Source: Marinospirillum celere (GTDB lineage: Bacteria; Pseudomonadota; Gammaproteobacteria; Pseudomonadales; Halomonadaceae). Taken from it: a stretch of DNA of 64,000 nt. The stretch is taken from positions 372,001 to 436,000 of the forward strand of contig NZ_FOLH01000001.1 in assembly GCF_900112235.1 (NCBI RefSeq), read 5' to 3'. Shown here in pieces: positions 37,362 through 46,983 of the stretch (position 1 is its first letter; the number at the start of each line of letters is the position of its first letter). The notes beneath the pieces were generated by a model. That model saw only the letters and a list, made by a program, of their open reading frames with translations, was not told where the DNA came from and did no database searches. A program made the position numbers and the translations under genes.

Positions 37362-39434
37362 ATGCAGGTCCAGAAGAAGAACAGCAACAGCCCAGCCATT
37401 ACACAATGGCAGCTCGGTGAATGGATCGCACTGGCTAACAACCCCAAGGATGAGCTTCTCGCAATAGCTGCCCAACTAGAAACAGGGCAACTCAATGCAG
37501 CTGAATCCCAGGTATTTCAGCAGGCAGATAAAGCAACAAAAATTCAAATGTTGGTCTCAGCCCTTCACAACACACTGGGCCGTTCAGCACTCCTGTTAAA
37601 TAAGCAAGAAGAAGCCCATAGCCACTTTACCCAAGCGCTAGAGCAAGGCCCTTATCCAGGTGACCCTCAACTATTGGCCCCCTTACGAATGGCGCACCAA
37701 GCCAGCCAATTAGGAATCGGGCTAAACAACCTGACTGGCCTGCAATTGCACCTGACGCAAGCCAGTCAAACCAGTGAGCAGCAAACACCACTAACCAAAC
37801 AGCTTTACGGTTTTCTTGATCAACTACTTATCAAGCTGGCTGAAGAAGGCAAAACCCTGCAGCTGGATGGAATGCCCGTTTTCAATGGTAAAGACCCCTT
37901 TATGGCCGGTAAAACGGTAATGGCCTTGGCCTATTGGGTGACTGAATATACAGCGGGTGATCCAATAACGGGCAAACGAATTCACCTGGCCCGTAAAATT
38001 ATCAAGCTGCTTGAAAACCAACCTGCCACCAGTTGGGGGGCTTTTTTCTATCTAAAAGGCCTTAAACAGCTTCATAAGTCGGGTTTGCTGGATGCCTGCT
38101 TTAGTGTTAACCATCTGATTCAACTAAAAGATCAATTACACTGGAATACCTTTGTTGATCCCAAAACCTATCAGCTCAAAAGCAAACCTACCAACTTTTA
38201 TCAAGTAGCCTATGCCATCGCCCAGCTTAGGTTTCAAATCGGTTGGGAAGGGGCTGAACCCAGCTACAGTCTGCTAGAAGCCCTGCAAAATCACTATGAA
38301 GACGTATCCGGTGAGTTTGGCTTTGCTGATGAAACGAAGGGTAAAGGGCGTTATGACCGCTACTCCTTCTTGCTGGTTGCTGAAATTGCCCAGCGAATGC
38401 GCGAAGCGGGCATGCCACTGCCTAACACCCTGAAGAAAAATCTTAGAAGCTCCGCAGACTATGTGTTGATCAATCTCAATGAACAGGGTGATGGTTTTCA
38501 ATATGGTCGCAGCATTGGTGCCTATGGGGATACAGCCTTCCTGGAAATTCTGACAGCTGCAGCCTGGTATGGCCTGCTCAGTCCAGAAGAAATGCATGCA
38601 GCCCACTATTTCAGTTGTTTATGTACACAAAAATTCATTGATTACTGGTGGGATGAACAGCGCGGTACGGTCAATCTTTGGGAAGATGGCCGCGTAACCG
38701 ATGGCTACCGAGGTAAGCACCGTATCCTAGGAGAAAACTTTAGCCTGATATACCAACACCTCTATACCCAGAACATCTGGCAAGAACTAGGCTACTCAGA
38801 AGCCAAGCTTAGCAAAAAAGAGTACCAAAGCTGGTTGAAGCAGCTACCCAAGGCCACTTTGACTTGGTTTCATAAAGGCAAGGAAGGGGATAGCCAGCAA
38901 GCACTCTTCACCTACAGAGATAAAGACCGAATTTTTAATCTTCCCCTGGTTAATGGTGAGGAATACGTTAGACACAGCACCTACCTACCCATTCCTTACA
39001 CTCGTGAAGTGATTCAAGGTCAGCCTGATACGGAAGTACCTTTGTTGCTACCCGTCATACAGGAGCCAACAGGTGAGGGATTATGGCCTGTTGGTCGTTT
39101 TACAGAAATTAGCCTGCAACAAGAAGCAGAAGGCTACACCTTGACCTGGCAGCAAGAGCTAAGTGATAACCTGCTACTGCTGACCCGCTACCAGTTTAGC
39201 CAGGGAAAAATAGAACGAGAAGATACGCTAAAAGGTGAAGGTAGCACTCTGCATGCAGTGTGCATGCAATGGCCTGATACTTTAAAGATAGATGCAGACG
39301 AAAAGCTACATAAAGAAATGAAACTAAGCTTCAAGGGCTATCAAATAGCAGCCAATGGAATAGAAGCTTGTTATCAAACCGATAAAAACACATCACTTAA
39401 TGAACTAAAGCTAGGCTGGAGCCTAGCTTACTGA
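37362..39434 (+). CDS. TPR plus toroid-like protein, possible polysaccharide lyase relative
   Basis: 690 residues, not recognised as a known family. N-terminal helical repeats (about 30-150), then a helical domain (about 180-480) with aromatic and charged segments suggestive of an alpha/alpha toroid (NFYQVAYAIAQLRFQIGWEG, GKGRYDRYSFLLVAEIAQRM, DYWWDEQRGTVNLWEDGRV) and a C-terminal beta-rich part (about 520-690). This layout occurs in polysaccharide lyases such as heparinase II/III and PL5-like enzymes, but no specific catalytic motif was matched. No signal peptide. Confidence 0.5.
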   Translation: MQVQKKNSNSPAITQWQLGEWIALANNPKDELLAIAAQLETGQLNAAESQVFQQADKATKIQMLVSALHNTLGRSALLLNKQEEAHSHFTQALEQGPYPGDPQLLAPLRMAHQASQLGIGLNNLTGLQLHLTQASQTSEQQTPLTKQLYGFLDQLLIKLAEEGKTLQLDGMPVFNGKDPFMAGKTVMALAYWVTEYTAGDPITGKRIHLARKIIKLLENQPATSWGAFFYLKGLKQLHKSGLLDACFSVNHLIQLKDQLHWNTFVDPKTYQLKSKPTNFYQVAYAIAQLRFQIGWEGAEPSYSLLEALQNHYEDVSGEFGFADETKGKGRYDRYSFLLVAEIAQRMREAGMPLPNTLKKNLRSSADYVLINLNEQGDGFQYGRSIGAYGDTAFLEILTAAAWYGLLSPEEMHAAHYFSCLCTQKFIDYWWDEQRGTVNLWEDGRVTDGYRGKHRILGENFSLIYQHLYTQNIWQELGYSEAKLSKKEYQSWLKQLPKATLTWFHKGKEGDSQQALFTYRDKDRIFNLPLVNGEEYVRHSTYLPIPYTREVIQGQPDTEVPLLLPVIQEPTGEGLWPVGRFTEISLQQEAEGYTLTWQQELSDNLLLLTRYQFSQGKIEREDTLKGEGSTLHAVCMQWPDTLKIDADEKLHKEMKLSFKGYQIAANGIEACYQTDKNTSLNELKLGWSLAY

Positions 39435-39456
39435 GCCAAGTAAGAATGGAGAAGTC

Positions 39457-41142
39457 ATGAGCAAGACCGCGTTTGCTAAAGGAAACCAGTTATTCAGAGA
39501 AAATAAACTGGAAGAGGCTATTGAAGAATATAAAAAATCACTAAATAAAAAAGAGACTTATTTTGCATATGAAAATTTAGGTATGGCACTTGAGCTTTTG
39601 AACAAATCAAAAGAAGCCGGTAGTGCCTATCAAGAAAGCTTGAAAATAAACGGAGGTGCAAAGCGCGCAATAAAGTTTCTAGAAAAAAATAAAATAAAAC
39701 CTCAAGTAAAATTTGAAAATGATTTGGAATCAAAAAATATCCACCCTGTTGAGTTAATAAAAAAATATAGTTCTTATATAGATTGTGAGGCACTTAAAAA
39801 TAAATATTATTCTAAAGGACTTGATAAAGTCGATGATACTTTTTGTTTAGTACGTATAATCGGAAATGATTTGTATCCGAGGCATAAGAAAGGGCAATCA
39901 AGAAAAAATATAAAATTCATACTAGAAAACGAGCCAGAATATTCTGGGCTCGAAAAAATGTGGATTGTTAATAGAATTTTTGATAAGAAGGAAAGAAATG
40001 AAATAATAAAGGTGCTAAAAAAGTATAAGCAGGATTTTATAGAAATAAAATTTGATGAAAGTGAGTATAAAAAGATACCGTTTGATACTGATAGTTTGCC
40101 GACACCTTGGTTTTTGAATACTGAAAAATATCAGAACCTTAGTGATGCTGAAAAAAATCGTGTACTAACATCTTTATATAGATATAAAAATAACTATGTT
40201 ATGAATAACAATGGCGCAAGAAATGTTGCGCTAATAGAGGCTAAGAAGCGCGCAAAATGGGCCCTGCCATGGGATGGTAATTGCTATCTAACACCTGATG
40301 CATGGCAAGCAATTCAAAGAGATGTAACTACAACACCCTGGTACAGCCATTTTGTAGTGCCTATGGCTCGTGTTCTTTCTAATAATGATCTGATTAATAA
40401 TGAGAATCCACCAGACCCAGTAGAAGAACCACAACTTATTTTCAGAAAAGACACACTTGAGTTGTTTAATGAAGAGTTTTGCTACGGCCGAAGACCGAAA
40501 GTGGAGCTTTTTTGGGCATTAGGAATTCCTGGTAAGTGGGACCGCTGGAAAGATGAACCCTGGGATCAAGTACGTCGAAATGCACTTAATGAAGCTAAGC
40601 AGTTTGCTGTTGCTGGCTGGGTTGCCCGTTTGTACTCTGGCATGGGCAGTTTAGAAAAAGATACTAGAGAAAGTTTTTTGAATCGTGGGCAAATACGTCA
40701 AGAAGCAATTGTTGCAACACTGCGTGAAATTGATAAGCAGATAGGTGGATGTACAGCTAACAAAAAAGCTTTGCAATTCTACAAACTTGAAAATATAGCA
40801 AATATAAGAAAAATATATATTTCAGGTTGTGATTCGAAAATAAAAAAATATGTAGATGTAATAATAAAAAATGCTGAGGATGCTTTAACAAGGTCTCCCT
40901 ATTCTGTGATTGATAAAACTACGTTCCCACCAAGTGGAGATAAACAAGATTATTGGCACCCAGCACCCTATTGGTGGCCTGATCCAAGCAAAAAAAATGG
41001 CCTACCATATATCCGAAAAGATGGTGAACGTGTACCCGGAACTAGAATGTATGATCAAGATAGTGAGAAGTATGATCGTACACGAGTTCAGAGAGTTTTT
41101 GATGACTCAACCTCTCTTATGCTAGCTTGGTACATGACTTGA
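39457..41142 (+). CDS. Giant glycan protein, 5' part: TPR, putative GT, first half of alginate-lyase domain
   Basis: 561 residues up to an in-frame TGA. Residues 1-70 are TPR repeats (AIEEYKKSLNKKETYFAYEN). Residues about 125-400 form a putative glycosyltransferase-like domain (CLVRIIGNDLYPRH, YVMNNNGARNVAL, WALPWDGNCYL, FCYGRRPKVELFW) that I know mainly as a fusion partner of alginate-lyase domains. From about 450 the PL5-like domain begins (YWHPAPYWWPDPSKKNGLPY, DSTSLMLAWYMT) and stops in its middle. The remaining half is in the same frame downstream. AT-rich compared with neighbours. No secretion signal. Confidence 0.7.
   Translation: MSKTAFAKGNQLFRENKLEEAIEEYKKSLNKKETYFAYENLGMALELLNKSKEAGSAYQESLKINGGAKRAIKFLEKNKIKPQVKFENDLESKNIHPVELIKKYSSYIDCEALKNKYYSKGLDKVDDTFCLVRIIGNDLYPRHKKGQSRKNIKFILENEPEYSGLEKMWIVNRIFDKKERNEIIKVLKKYKQDFIEIKFDESEYKKIPFDTDSLPTPWFLNTEKYQNLSDAEKNRVLTSLYRYKNNYVMNNNGARNVALIEAKKRAKWALPWDGNCYLTPDAWQAIQRDVTTTPWYSHFVVPMARVLSNNDLINNENPPDPVEEPQLIFRKDTLELFNEEFCYGRRPKVELFWALGIPGKWDRWKDEPWDQVRRNALNEAKQFAVAGWVARLYSGMGSLEKDTRESFLNRGQIRQEAIVATLREIDKQIGGCTANKKALQFYKLENIANIRKIYISGCDSKIKKYVDVIIKNAEDALTRSPYSVIDKTTFPPSGDKQDYWHPAPYWWPDPSKKNGLPYIRKDGERVPGTRMYDQDSEKYDRTRVQRVFDDSTSLMLAWYMT
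41140..41142 (+). other. In-frame TGA splitting an alginate-lyase domain
   Basis: The frame from 39457 stays open after this TGA up to 43536. The 22 codons between TGA and the ATG at 41209 read KEKYAQHAANIFTRFF and IDKKTR, which continue the alginate-lyase pattern, where Gly is expected at the stop position (TGxxxYAxHA). One substitution, GGA to TGA, explains it. Confidence 0.8.
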
Positions 41143-41208
41143 AAAGAGAAGTATGCACAGCATGCAGCAAATATCTTCACTCGATTTTTTATTGACAAAA
41201 AAACACGC

Positions 41209-43536
41209 ATGAAACCAAACTTAAATTATGCTCAGGTCAGGCTGGGTATCGATAATAATTTGGGAGGAAATGCTGGATTAATAGAATTAAAAGATTTTTA
41301 TTATTTTCTTGATGCTATAAGATTGTTGAAGAAAACTAATTTAGTTGATAATGAAAAATTTGATGAATTTGAAAATTGGTTGAGCGAATATCAAAAATGG
41401 TTAATAGAATCGCCACAAGGTAAAAAAGAGTGTATACAACATAATAATCACGGGACCTATTATGATTTGCAGCTAGCAGCAATATCTTGCTACTTGGGGA
41501 ATGTTGAGTTTCTTTATGAGACTTTTGCTCGTGCCCAAGGACGAATAGCTGAACAAATAAATAGTAATGGTGAACAGCCAAATGAATTAAAAAGAAAAAC
41601 TTCACAGCACTATTGCTATTTTAATATTCAAGGCTTTGTTAACTTGGCTACTATTGCAAGAAACTGGGGAGTTGACCTGTACAACTATAAAACAAATGAC
41701 GGGATTTCTTTAAAAAAAGCCGTTAGTTGGCTTATAGAAAGTCACAAGAAAACCTGGAAACATAAGCAAATTGATAGGTTTGATCAGGATAGAGTGTTTC
41801 CTATATATGAAGCGCATAAAATTCTTGATAATTCTGATATGGTTAACTCTGCTTCTTTTAATACATTAACGAAAATTAATTTCTTTCCACACGATGGCGT
41901 TCAGCCATACTCTTTTCTAACTAATTCTGACTTTAGAAACACTAAATATAAAGTTAGTGTTGTTATACCTGGATATAAGAATAGCTCTTCAGTTTTGCGC
42001 CTCTTAGAAAGCTTGAATAGACAGCATTTTGCTAGCTTTGAAGTAATAGTTGTTTCTGATGGTTGTGAAGAAATAATTGATTCTACAAAGAATTATATCG
42101 CTCAATATCCATTGAGTATTTATAATACAGGCTACAAACAGGGTTTTGGTGTGATGTTAGCCAGAAACTTAGGCGCACAGAAGTCACAAGGTAAACTTCT
42201 TGTTTTTATTGATCCAGATGTTATTTTGCCTGAAAATTTTATTTATAATATTTGGAAAAATTACTCTGATGACACATTAATTATACCAAAAGTACATTTT
42301 GTCGATGAGTTTGATCATGATAAAATAATATTAGAAGAAGATAGAAAAGGTTTTAGAAACCCTAATTCACCAATTCTAGGGTTTGCTACCCAGTGTTGTG
42401 CAATTTCTAAATTATCTTTTATTAATCTAGGTGGTTTTGATGAAGCTCTTTTAGGACAGGGTGGCTCAGACTCAGATTTTGGGCTCCGACATGCATCTAT
42501 TTATAATAATGCCAAGTTTTTGAACAGTATTATTTGTTTCCATATTGGCTTGTCTTCTGGGAAAAAATACCGTGTGGGAGAGGAAAGCAAATGGGATCGT
42601 ACAGTATATAATTCAAGAAAGAAAAGTGATTTTTATAAATTTCCAGAAAATGCTGTTGTAAATGATGGTGTCAACTATTTTTATTTAAACAAATGGAATG
42701 AATTTAAAAATCTTAAGAGCAATATAGTAGATGTTGATTTTATTCTTGCAACGGTTATAAGTGATAATGAAAATTATGGCTATTTAAATTATTTAAAGCC
42801 ATCAGCAGAATATTACAATATACCATTAAAGACACTGTATGCAGATGAGCAAGCTATATCTCGTAAAACTGGTTCACTGAGCGAGAAAGACCGTCTTTTA
42901 AATATGGTTCTTGACAATGTCAGTGATAACTCAATTGTTATGTTTGTTGATGGTTATGATACTGTTTTATTAGCTGGAAAAGACGAGATTATTAATAATT
43001 TTAATTCTTATAATTCACCGCTTGTGGTGTCAGCGGAAATCAACTGTCATCCTGACTCATCATTAGCATCTGAGTTTCCAGAAAGTCAATATGATGCAAG
43101 ATTCCTAAATACTGGTGGCTTTATAGGATATGCCTGGGCCATTAAAAAAATGATTAAGAAAGCGCAGCAAATTGAAGTTCCAGATGATCCTAAACTAAAA
43201 CTAAGTAATCAATACCGCTGGATTAGAGTTTATCTTGATAAAAAAGATAAAATAAGTTTGGATTTATCTAGTAAACTATTTTTATCGGCTTCTACAAAAA
43301 AAGAGGCAAGACAATACGATAAATATTCTGAAAAAAGAATTAAGAAACTTTACTTGAATCCTGATTTTGCAAAAGAGGAAATGAGTAGAATATTTAACTT
43401 AATGGAAATTAAAGGAAAAAGAGTAAAGGCAAAAAACTCAGGTAGTATGCCCTGCGTTTTGCATTGGAATGGACCTGCCTCAGTATTTATGCAAACACAA
43501 TCGAAAAGTTTTTCATTTCTGAGACCATGGGAATAA
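41209..43536 (+). CDS. Giant glycan protein, 3' part: rest of alginate-lyase domain, GT2, PLOD-like GT
   Basis: 775 residues from the first ATG after the TGA; probably part of the same original gene. Residues 1-200: second half of the PL5-like domain with the putative catalytic set, Asn-His in HNNHGTYYD and Arg/Tyr in RKTSQHYCYFN. Residues about 245-470: GT2 domain (KVSVVIPGYKNSS, ARNLGAQKSQGKLLVFIDPD, GGFDEALLGQGGSDSDFG). Residues about 505-775: PLOD-like glycosyltransferase domain (MFVDGYDTVLL, LNTGGFIGYAWAI, LHWNGP). Without read-through it would need re-initiation at 41209, where no good ribosome site is seen. Confidence 0.75.
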   Translation: MKPNLNYAQVRLGIDNNLGGNAGLIELKDFYYFLDAIRLLKKTNLVDNEKFDEFENWLSEYQKWLIESPQGKKECIQHNNHGTYYDLQLAAISCYLGNVEFLYETFARAQGRIAEQINSNGEQPNELKRKTSQHYCYFNIQGFVNLATIARNWGVDLYNYKTNDGISLKKAVSWLIESHKKTWKHKQIDRFDQDRVFPIYEAHKILDNSDMVNSASFNTLTKINFFPHDGVQPYSFLTNSDFRNTKYKVSVVIPGYKNSSSVLRLLESLNRQHFASFEVIVVSDGCEEIIDSTKNYIAQYPLSIYNTGYKQGFGVMLARNLGAQKSQGKLLVFIDPDVILPENFIYNIWKNYSDDTLIIPKVHFVDEFDHDKIILEEDRKGFRNPNSPILGFATQCCAISKLSFINLGGFDEALLGQGGSDSDFGLRHASIYNNAKFLNSIICFHIGLSSGKKYRVGEESKWDRTVYNSRKKSDFYKFPENAVVNDGVNYFYLNKWNEFKNLKSNIVDVDFILATVISDNENYGYLNYLKPSAEYYNIPLKTLYADEQAISRKTGSLSEKDRLLNMVLDNVSDNSIVMFVDGYDTVLLAGKDEIINNFNSYNSPLVVSAEINCHPDSSLASEFPESQYDARFLNTGGFIGYAWAIKKMIKKAQQIEVPDDPKLKLSNQYRWIRVYLDKKDKISLDLSSKLFLSASTKKEARQYDKYSEKRIKKLYLNPDFAKEEMSRIFNLMEIKGKRVKAKNSGSMPCVLHWNGPASVFMQTQSKSFSFLRPWE

Positions 43537-43560
43537 ATTTATTGATATCAGAGACTCAAT

Positions 43561-44892
43561 ATGAATAAAAAAATTGTTGCATTTTATATAAGACTATATG
43601 GAGTTTTTAATAAAAAGGATAGGTTTTTAATAGAAAATATAATTACCAAGGCCAATGAGAAAAATATTTCTGGATGGGTTTCATATAGGAAGCCGGGCTG
43701 TATTGCATTACACATTGAGGGCTCTCATTCAGAAATAGAGTTATTAGTTAACGAGTTGCAGTTCTGTAGTGTTTTTGAAAATTTTAAAAGATATGATGTT
43801 AATAAAACTGATCCAGTTCATATAAGTGGTTTCAAGGATTTAAAGAATGCAAGTAGCATTTTTAATGCTAATGTTTCTTTGAGTGATTTGTGCGATCGTG
43901 CAAGCTTTTTGAATGACGAGTTTTATGAGATTTCGAATGCAATAAAAAAACATAAAGATCACTATGAAAGTGATAGCGTGGTGTTGAGCGATATTTTGAA
44001 GCTGATTCCTAATAGATTTTTTGGAAATTGGTTGAAGAATAAACAAAAAATATTTAAATTTAACGTGGAAGATGTTGCTTCATCTTTTACCTCTGAAATG
44101 TGGCAAAGTGTACCGTATACAAAAACATTAACAAAGATTCATGGTTACTCACCTGAACGATTATTAGATAATAAAATAAATGGTTTGAAATTTGTTAATA
44201 GTATTGGTGTAAAAACTCCTGAGCTATATGAATATGGTATTCCTTTAAATAGTATTGATTTTAAAAAAGGGCGAGTTGTAAAACCAATAAATGCTGCGGG
44301 TGCTAAAGGTGTTTTTTCAATTGTTTCTGAAAAATTAATAATAAGTATTGATGATGGAAAGAAATTATCAGACTATGAGGAGTTCATTAAAGAAGCAAAA
44401 AAATACTTAAAAAGATCCGGACGCCCTGACCTTTGGATGTCTGAAGAGTTAATTCTTAATAGTGATAATGAGCCACCTAATGACATTAAAATGTTGACTT
44501 TTTATGGAAAAGTTGGGCTTGTTCAGGAAGAGAGAAGAATGTTGGGTAAAGTCTGCTATTATGATAAGAACTGCAACAAGATTTCTACAGGTCGTTATGA
44601 AGACAAAAACTTTCAAGGAGGTGGTGTCCTTCCTGAGCATATAAGGCTAGCTGAGGAGATTAGTCTTAAGATTCCATCTCCATTTCTACGTATAGATTTT
44701 TTGAAATCAAAAAATGGTCTTGTTTTTGGTGAGTTCACACCAAATCCAGGTGTTTTTAACTCCTTTAATGCTTCTATTGATACGAGCTTGGGGCGCGAGT
44801 ACTCTGAAGCAAGAGGGCGTCTAATGTCAGACCTGCTGAACGGAAAAAAGTTTGATAATTTTTTTGATTTTTTGAAATCAGAGAACATATAA
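43561..44892 (+). CDS. TupA-like ATP-grasp protein 1
   Basis: 443 residues. The C-terminal half (about 185-440) is an ATP-grasp domain of the TupA type, the family of the teichuronopeptide ligase: RVVKPINAAGAKGVFSI, WMSEELIL, NDIKMLTFYGKVGLV, FLRIDFLKSKNGLVFGEFTPNPG. The N-terminal half is unrecognised. Expected to form an amide or peptide bond with ATP, perhaps between a uronic acid and an amino group. Paralogous to 53133. AT-rich. Confidence 0.8.
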   Translation: MNKKIVAFYIRLYGVFNKKDRFLIENIITKANEKNISGWVSYRKPGCIALHIEGSHSEIELLVNELQFCSVFENFKRYDVNKTDPVHISGFKDLKNASSIFNANVSLSDLCDRASFLNDEFYEISNAIKKHKDHYESDSVVLSDILKLIPNRFFGNWLKNKQKIFKFNVEDVASSFTSEMWQSVPYTKTLTKIHGYSPERLLDNKINGLKFVNSIGVKTPELYEYGIPLNSIDFKKGRVVKPINAAGAKGVFSIVSEKLIISIDDGKKLSDYEEFIKEAKKYLKRSGRPDLWMSEELILNSDNEPPNDIKMLTFYGKVGLVQEERRMLGKVCYYDKNCNKISTGRYEDKNFQGGGVLPEHIRLAEEISLKIPSPFLRIDFLKSKNGLVFGEFTPNPGVFNSFNASIDTSLGREYSEARGRLMSDLLNGKKFDNFFDFLKSENI

Positions 44893-44941
44893 CTACTTTT
44901 GTAATTTATATAGATGCTATGTGCTTAGTAAGGAGTATTCC

Positions 44942-45901
44942 GTGATTGCCAAGAATAAACTAAACGGTGATTTTTTATTTGATTTTAAAGAAGTTGATTT
45001 GTTTTCTGTAATATCTAACATTAAAGATTCTGGCATTAATTCTAAAATATTTAAATCTGAGATGGATGATAAGCTTGTAGTTGTGAATGATACTATAAAT
45101 CCCGTTGGTGCATTTAAAGTTAGAGGTGCTTTAAATGCAATTTTCTCTCTAATATCAAAAGAACCCAAATTGAAAGGTATTTGCTTAGCAAGCTCTGGAA
45201 GTTTTGGTATGGCATGTTCATATGCTTGTTCTTATTTTGATGTTGACGCTTATATCTTTGTTCCTGTAGGAGCTCCATTATATAAAATTGAAAAAATAAA
45301 AAGCCTTGGTGGAAATGTTATTGTTTCTGGAGACTCTTATGAAGAGTCAAAAAGTAATGCAATTGTTTTTGCTAAAGAAAATAAATTGATTTTCCAAGAT
45401 GGTGTTGATAGGGAAGTTTTTTCTGGAAATGCAACTTTAGCATTAGAAGTTAATAATTTTATCAATGAAAATAATATGGAAAATTCAAAGATAGCATTTT
45501 TACTACCTTTGGGAATTGGTAGCTTGCTAGTCCCATTTTGTTCTTTTTTTAGAGCAACTGACTTAAGCTTTATATCGATTGCTGTAGAGCCTTCTTCTTA
45601 TTCAAAGCTAAGTTACCTTAATGATGGCATTAATCTTACCCTTGAAAAAACATTGGCAGATGGTGCTTGTGTTTCAAAGTTCCCGGATTTTTCAGAGAAA
45701 TATATAATATCACTTGTTGATTATTATTATTCTGCAAATGATTATGAGATAAAATGCGCTCAAGATATATTAAATAATTCATATGGTGTGCAATCTGAAG
45801 GTGCAGGAGCACTATCTATGTCCTGTTACTTACATTCACGTGATTTTTTTGATGACTTTGATTTTGTTTTTGTTTTTGTTTCTGGTAGTAATTTATCTTG
45901 A
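44942..45901 (+). CDS. PLP-dependent Thr/Ser dehydratase or racemase family protein
   Basis: Fold-type II PLP enzyme, 319 residues from the GTG at 44942, which has AAGGAG seven bases before. PLP lysine in NPVGAFKVRGALNA. The cofactor loop reads SSGSFGMACSYA (family SSGNHG: the Asn is Ser) and the phosphate loop LPLGIGSLL (family GGGGL). It ends directly after FVSGSNL, where relatives continue a little, so the C-terminus may be slightly clipped. It may supply a modified or D-amino acid for the ATP-grasp enzymes. 99 AT-rich bases without features follow. Confidence 0.8.
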   Translation: MIAKNKLNGDFLFDFKEVDLFSVISNIKDSGINSKIFKSEMDDKLVVVNDTINPVGAFKVRGALNAIFSLISKEPKLKGICLASSGSFGMACSYACSYFDVDAYIFVPVGAPLYKIEKIKSLGGNVIVSGDSYEESKSNAIVFAKENKLIFQDGVDREVFSGNATLALEVNNFINENNMENSKIAFLLPLGIGSLLVPFCSFFRATDLSFISIAVEPSSYSKLSYLNDGINLTLEKTLADGACVSKFPDFSEKYIISLVDYYYSANDYEIKCAQDILNNSYGVQSEGAGALSMSCYLHSRDFFDDFDFVFVFVSGSNLS

Positions 45902-46000
45902 TGGTCTATTTTAATTATTTTAATTTATTTCTTGTGTTTTTTAAGGTTTATTTGTAAATTTAATTTTTTCTATTTTTAACTTGAGGCTTCAAATATTGTC

Positions 46001-46981
46001 ATGCAAGTTGCAATAAATTATAATAAAGAAAATAGTCGCCTTATATTTTCGCCTAAATCCCTTGGTGACTTTATAAGGAGTTATAACTTGATCAGTATTT
46101 TTTCTAATGAAGGACTATTGCCAACTGTTGCTGAAGTAGTGCTGAGCACTTGGTCTGCTAAACCGCTAGACCAAAAATTTTTAGACGAATCACCCAGTAT
46201 TAAATTATTGATTCATGCAGCTGGTTCAGTTCATCATTTAGTAACGCCAGCTTTAGTTGAGCGTGGTATCCGTGTTACTAGCGCAGCTCACTTAAATGCA
46301 ATCCCTACTGCCGAGTTCGCCCTTGCACTTATTTTAACTGCATTGCGTAATACTCTTGCATTCACTTCTAGGATCAATGCCGGGGGACACAAAGGCTGGA
46401 AAAAACCAAAAAAGAATGATTTTCTAGGTTATTACGGCACCCGTGTCGGTTTGCTGGGTTTTGGTAATGTTACTTTGCATTTATTGAAGCTCCTTCAACA
46501 CTTTGATATTGAGTGCTATGTAGCTGATCCCTTTGTTGACCCGGTAGTTATTCGTAACTTGGGCGCTACTCCTGCTTGTCTAGACTGGGTAATTGAGCAT
46601 TGTGACGTGGTTTCTCTGCACCATGCTTCGCGCCAAAATACCCGCCACCTGCTTAATAGAGAGCGCATCTCCCGACTAAAGCCTGGTGCGCAACTAATCA
46701 ATACTGCAAGAGGCGCTTTAATTGATGAAACTGCTCTTGTTGACCGTTTAAAACAAGGTGATATCCATGCCTATCTAGATGTTACTGAGAAGGAGCCTCC
46801 ACCTGAAGATCACCCCTTTTACACATTGCCCAACTGTCAGTTAACGCCGCATATTGCTGGATCGCTGGGAAGAGAGGTTCATCGTTTTGGCGAATTTGCC
46901 CTGCGGGAGCTCGATAACTGGATTCACCAAAGGCCGCTTGAAGGTGAGGTGGATCTGGCTACACTCAGCAACCGAGGGTAA
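46001..46981 (+). CDS. D-isomer specific 2-hydroxyacid dehydrogenase
   Basis: 326 residues. NAD-binding VGLLGFGNVTLHLLKLL, catalytic Arg in NTARGALIDE, Glu in DVTEKEPPPEDHPFY, and His in LTPHIAGS, so the active site is complete. Substrate unknown. Three bases separate it from the TIM-barrel gene, and it shares a putative small-molecule subcluster with the PLP enzyme and the TauE permease. Weak ribosome site. The base composition returns to that of the core genome within this gene. Confidence 0.9.
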   Translation: MQVAINYNKENSRLIFSPKSLGDFIRSYNLISIFSNEGLLPTVAEVVLSTWSAKPLDQKFLDESPSIKLLIHAAGSVHHLVTPALVERGIRVTSAAHLNAIPTAEFALALILTALRNTLAFTSRINAGGHKGWKKPKKNDFLGYYGTRVGLLGFGNVTLHLLKLLQHFDIECYVADPFVDPVVIRNLGATPACLDWVIEHCDVVSLHHASRQNTRHLLNRERISRLKPGAQLINTARGALIDETALVDRLKQGDIHAYLDVTEKEPPPEDHPFYTLPNCQLTPHIAGSLGREVHRFGEFALRELDNWIHQRPLEGEVDLATLSNRG

Positions 46982-46983
46982 TT

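Noticed and set aside
41140-41142. TGA as selenocysteine codon
   Set aside because: The expected residue is Gly, not Cys, and no stem-loop of the SECIS type was evident in the bases right after the TGA. A nonsense mutation is simpler.
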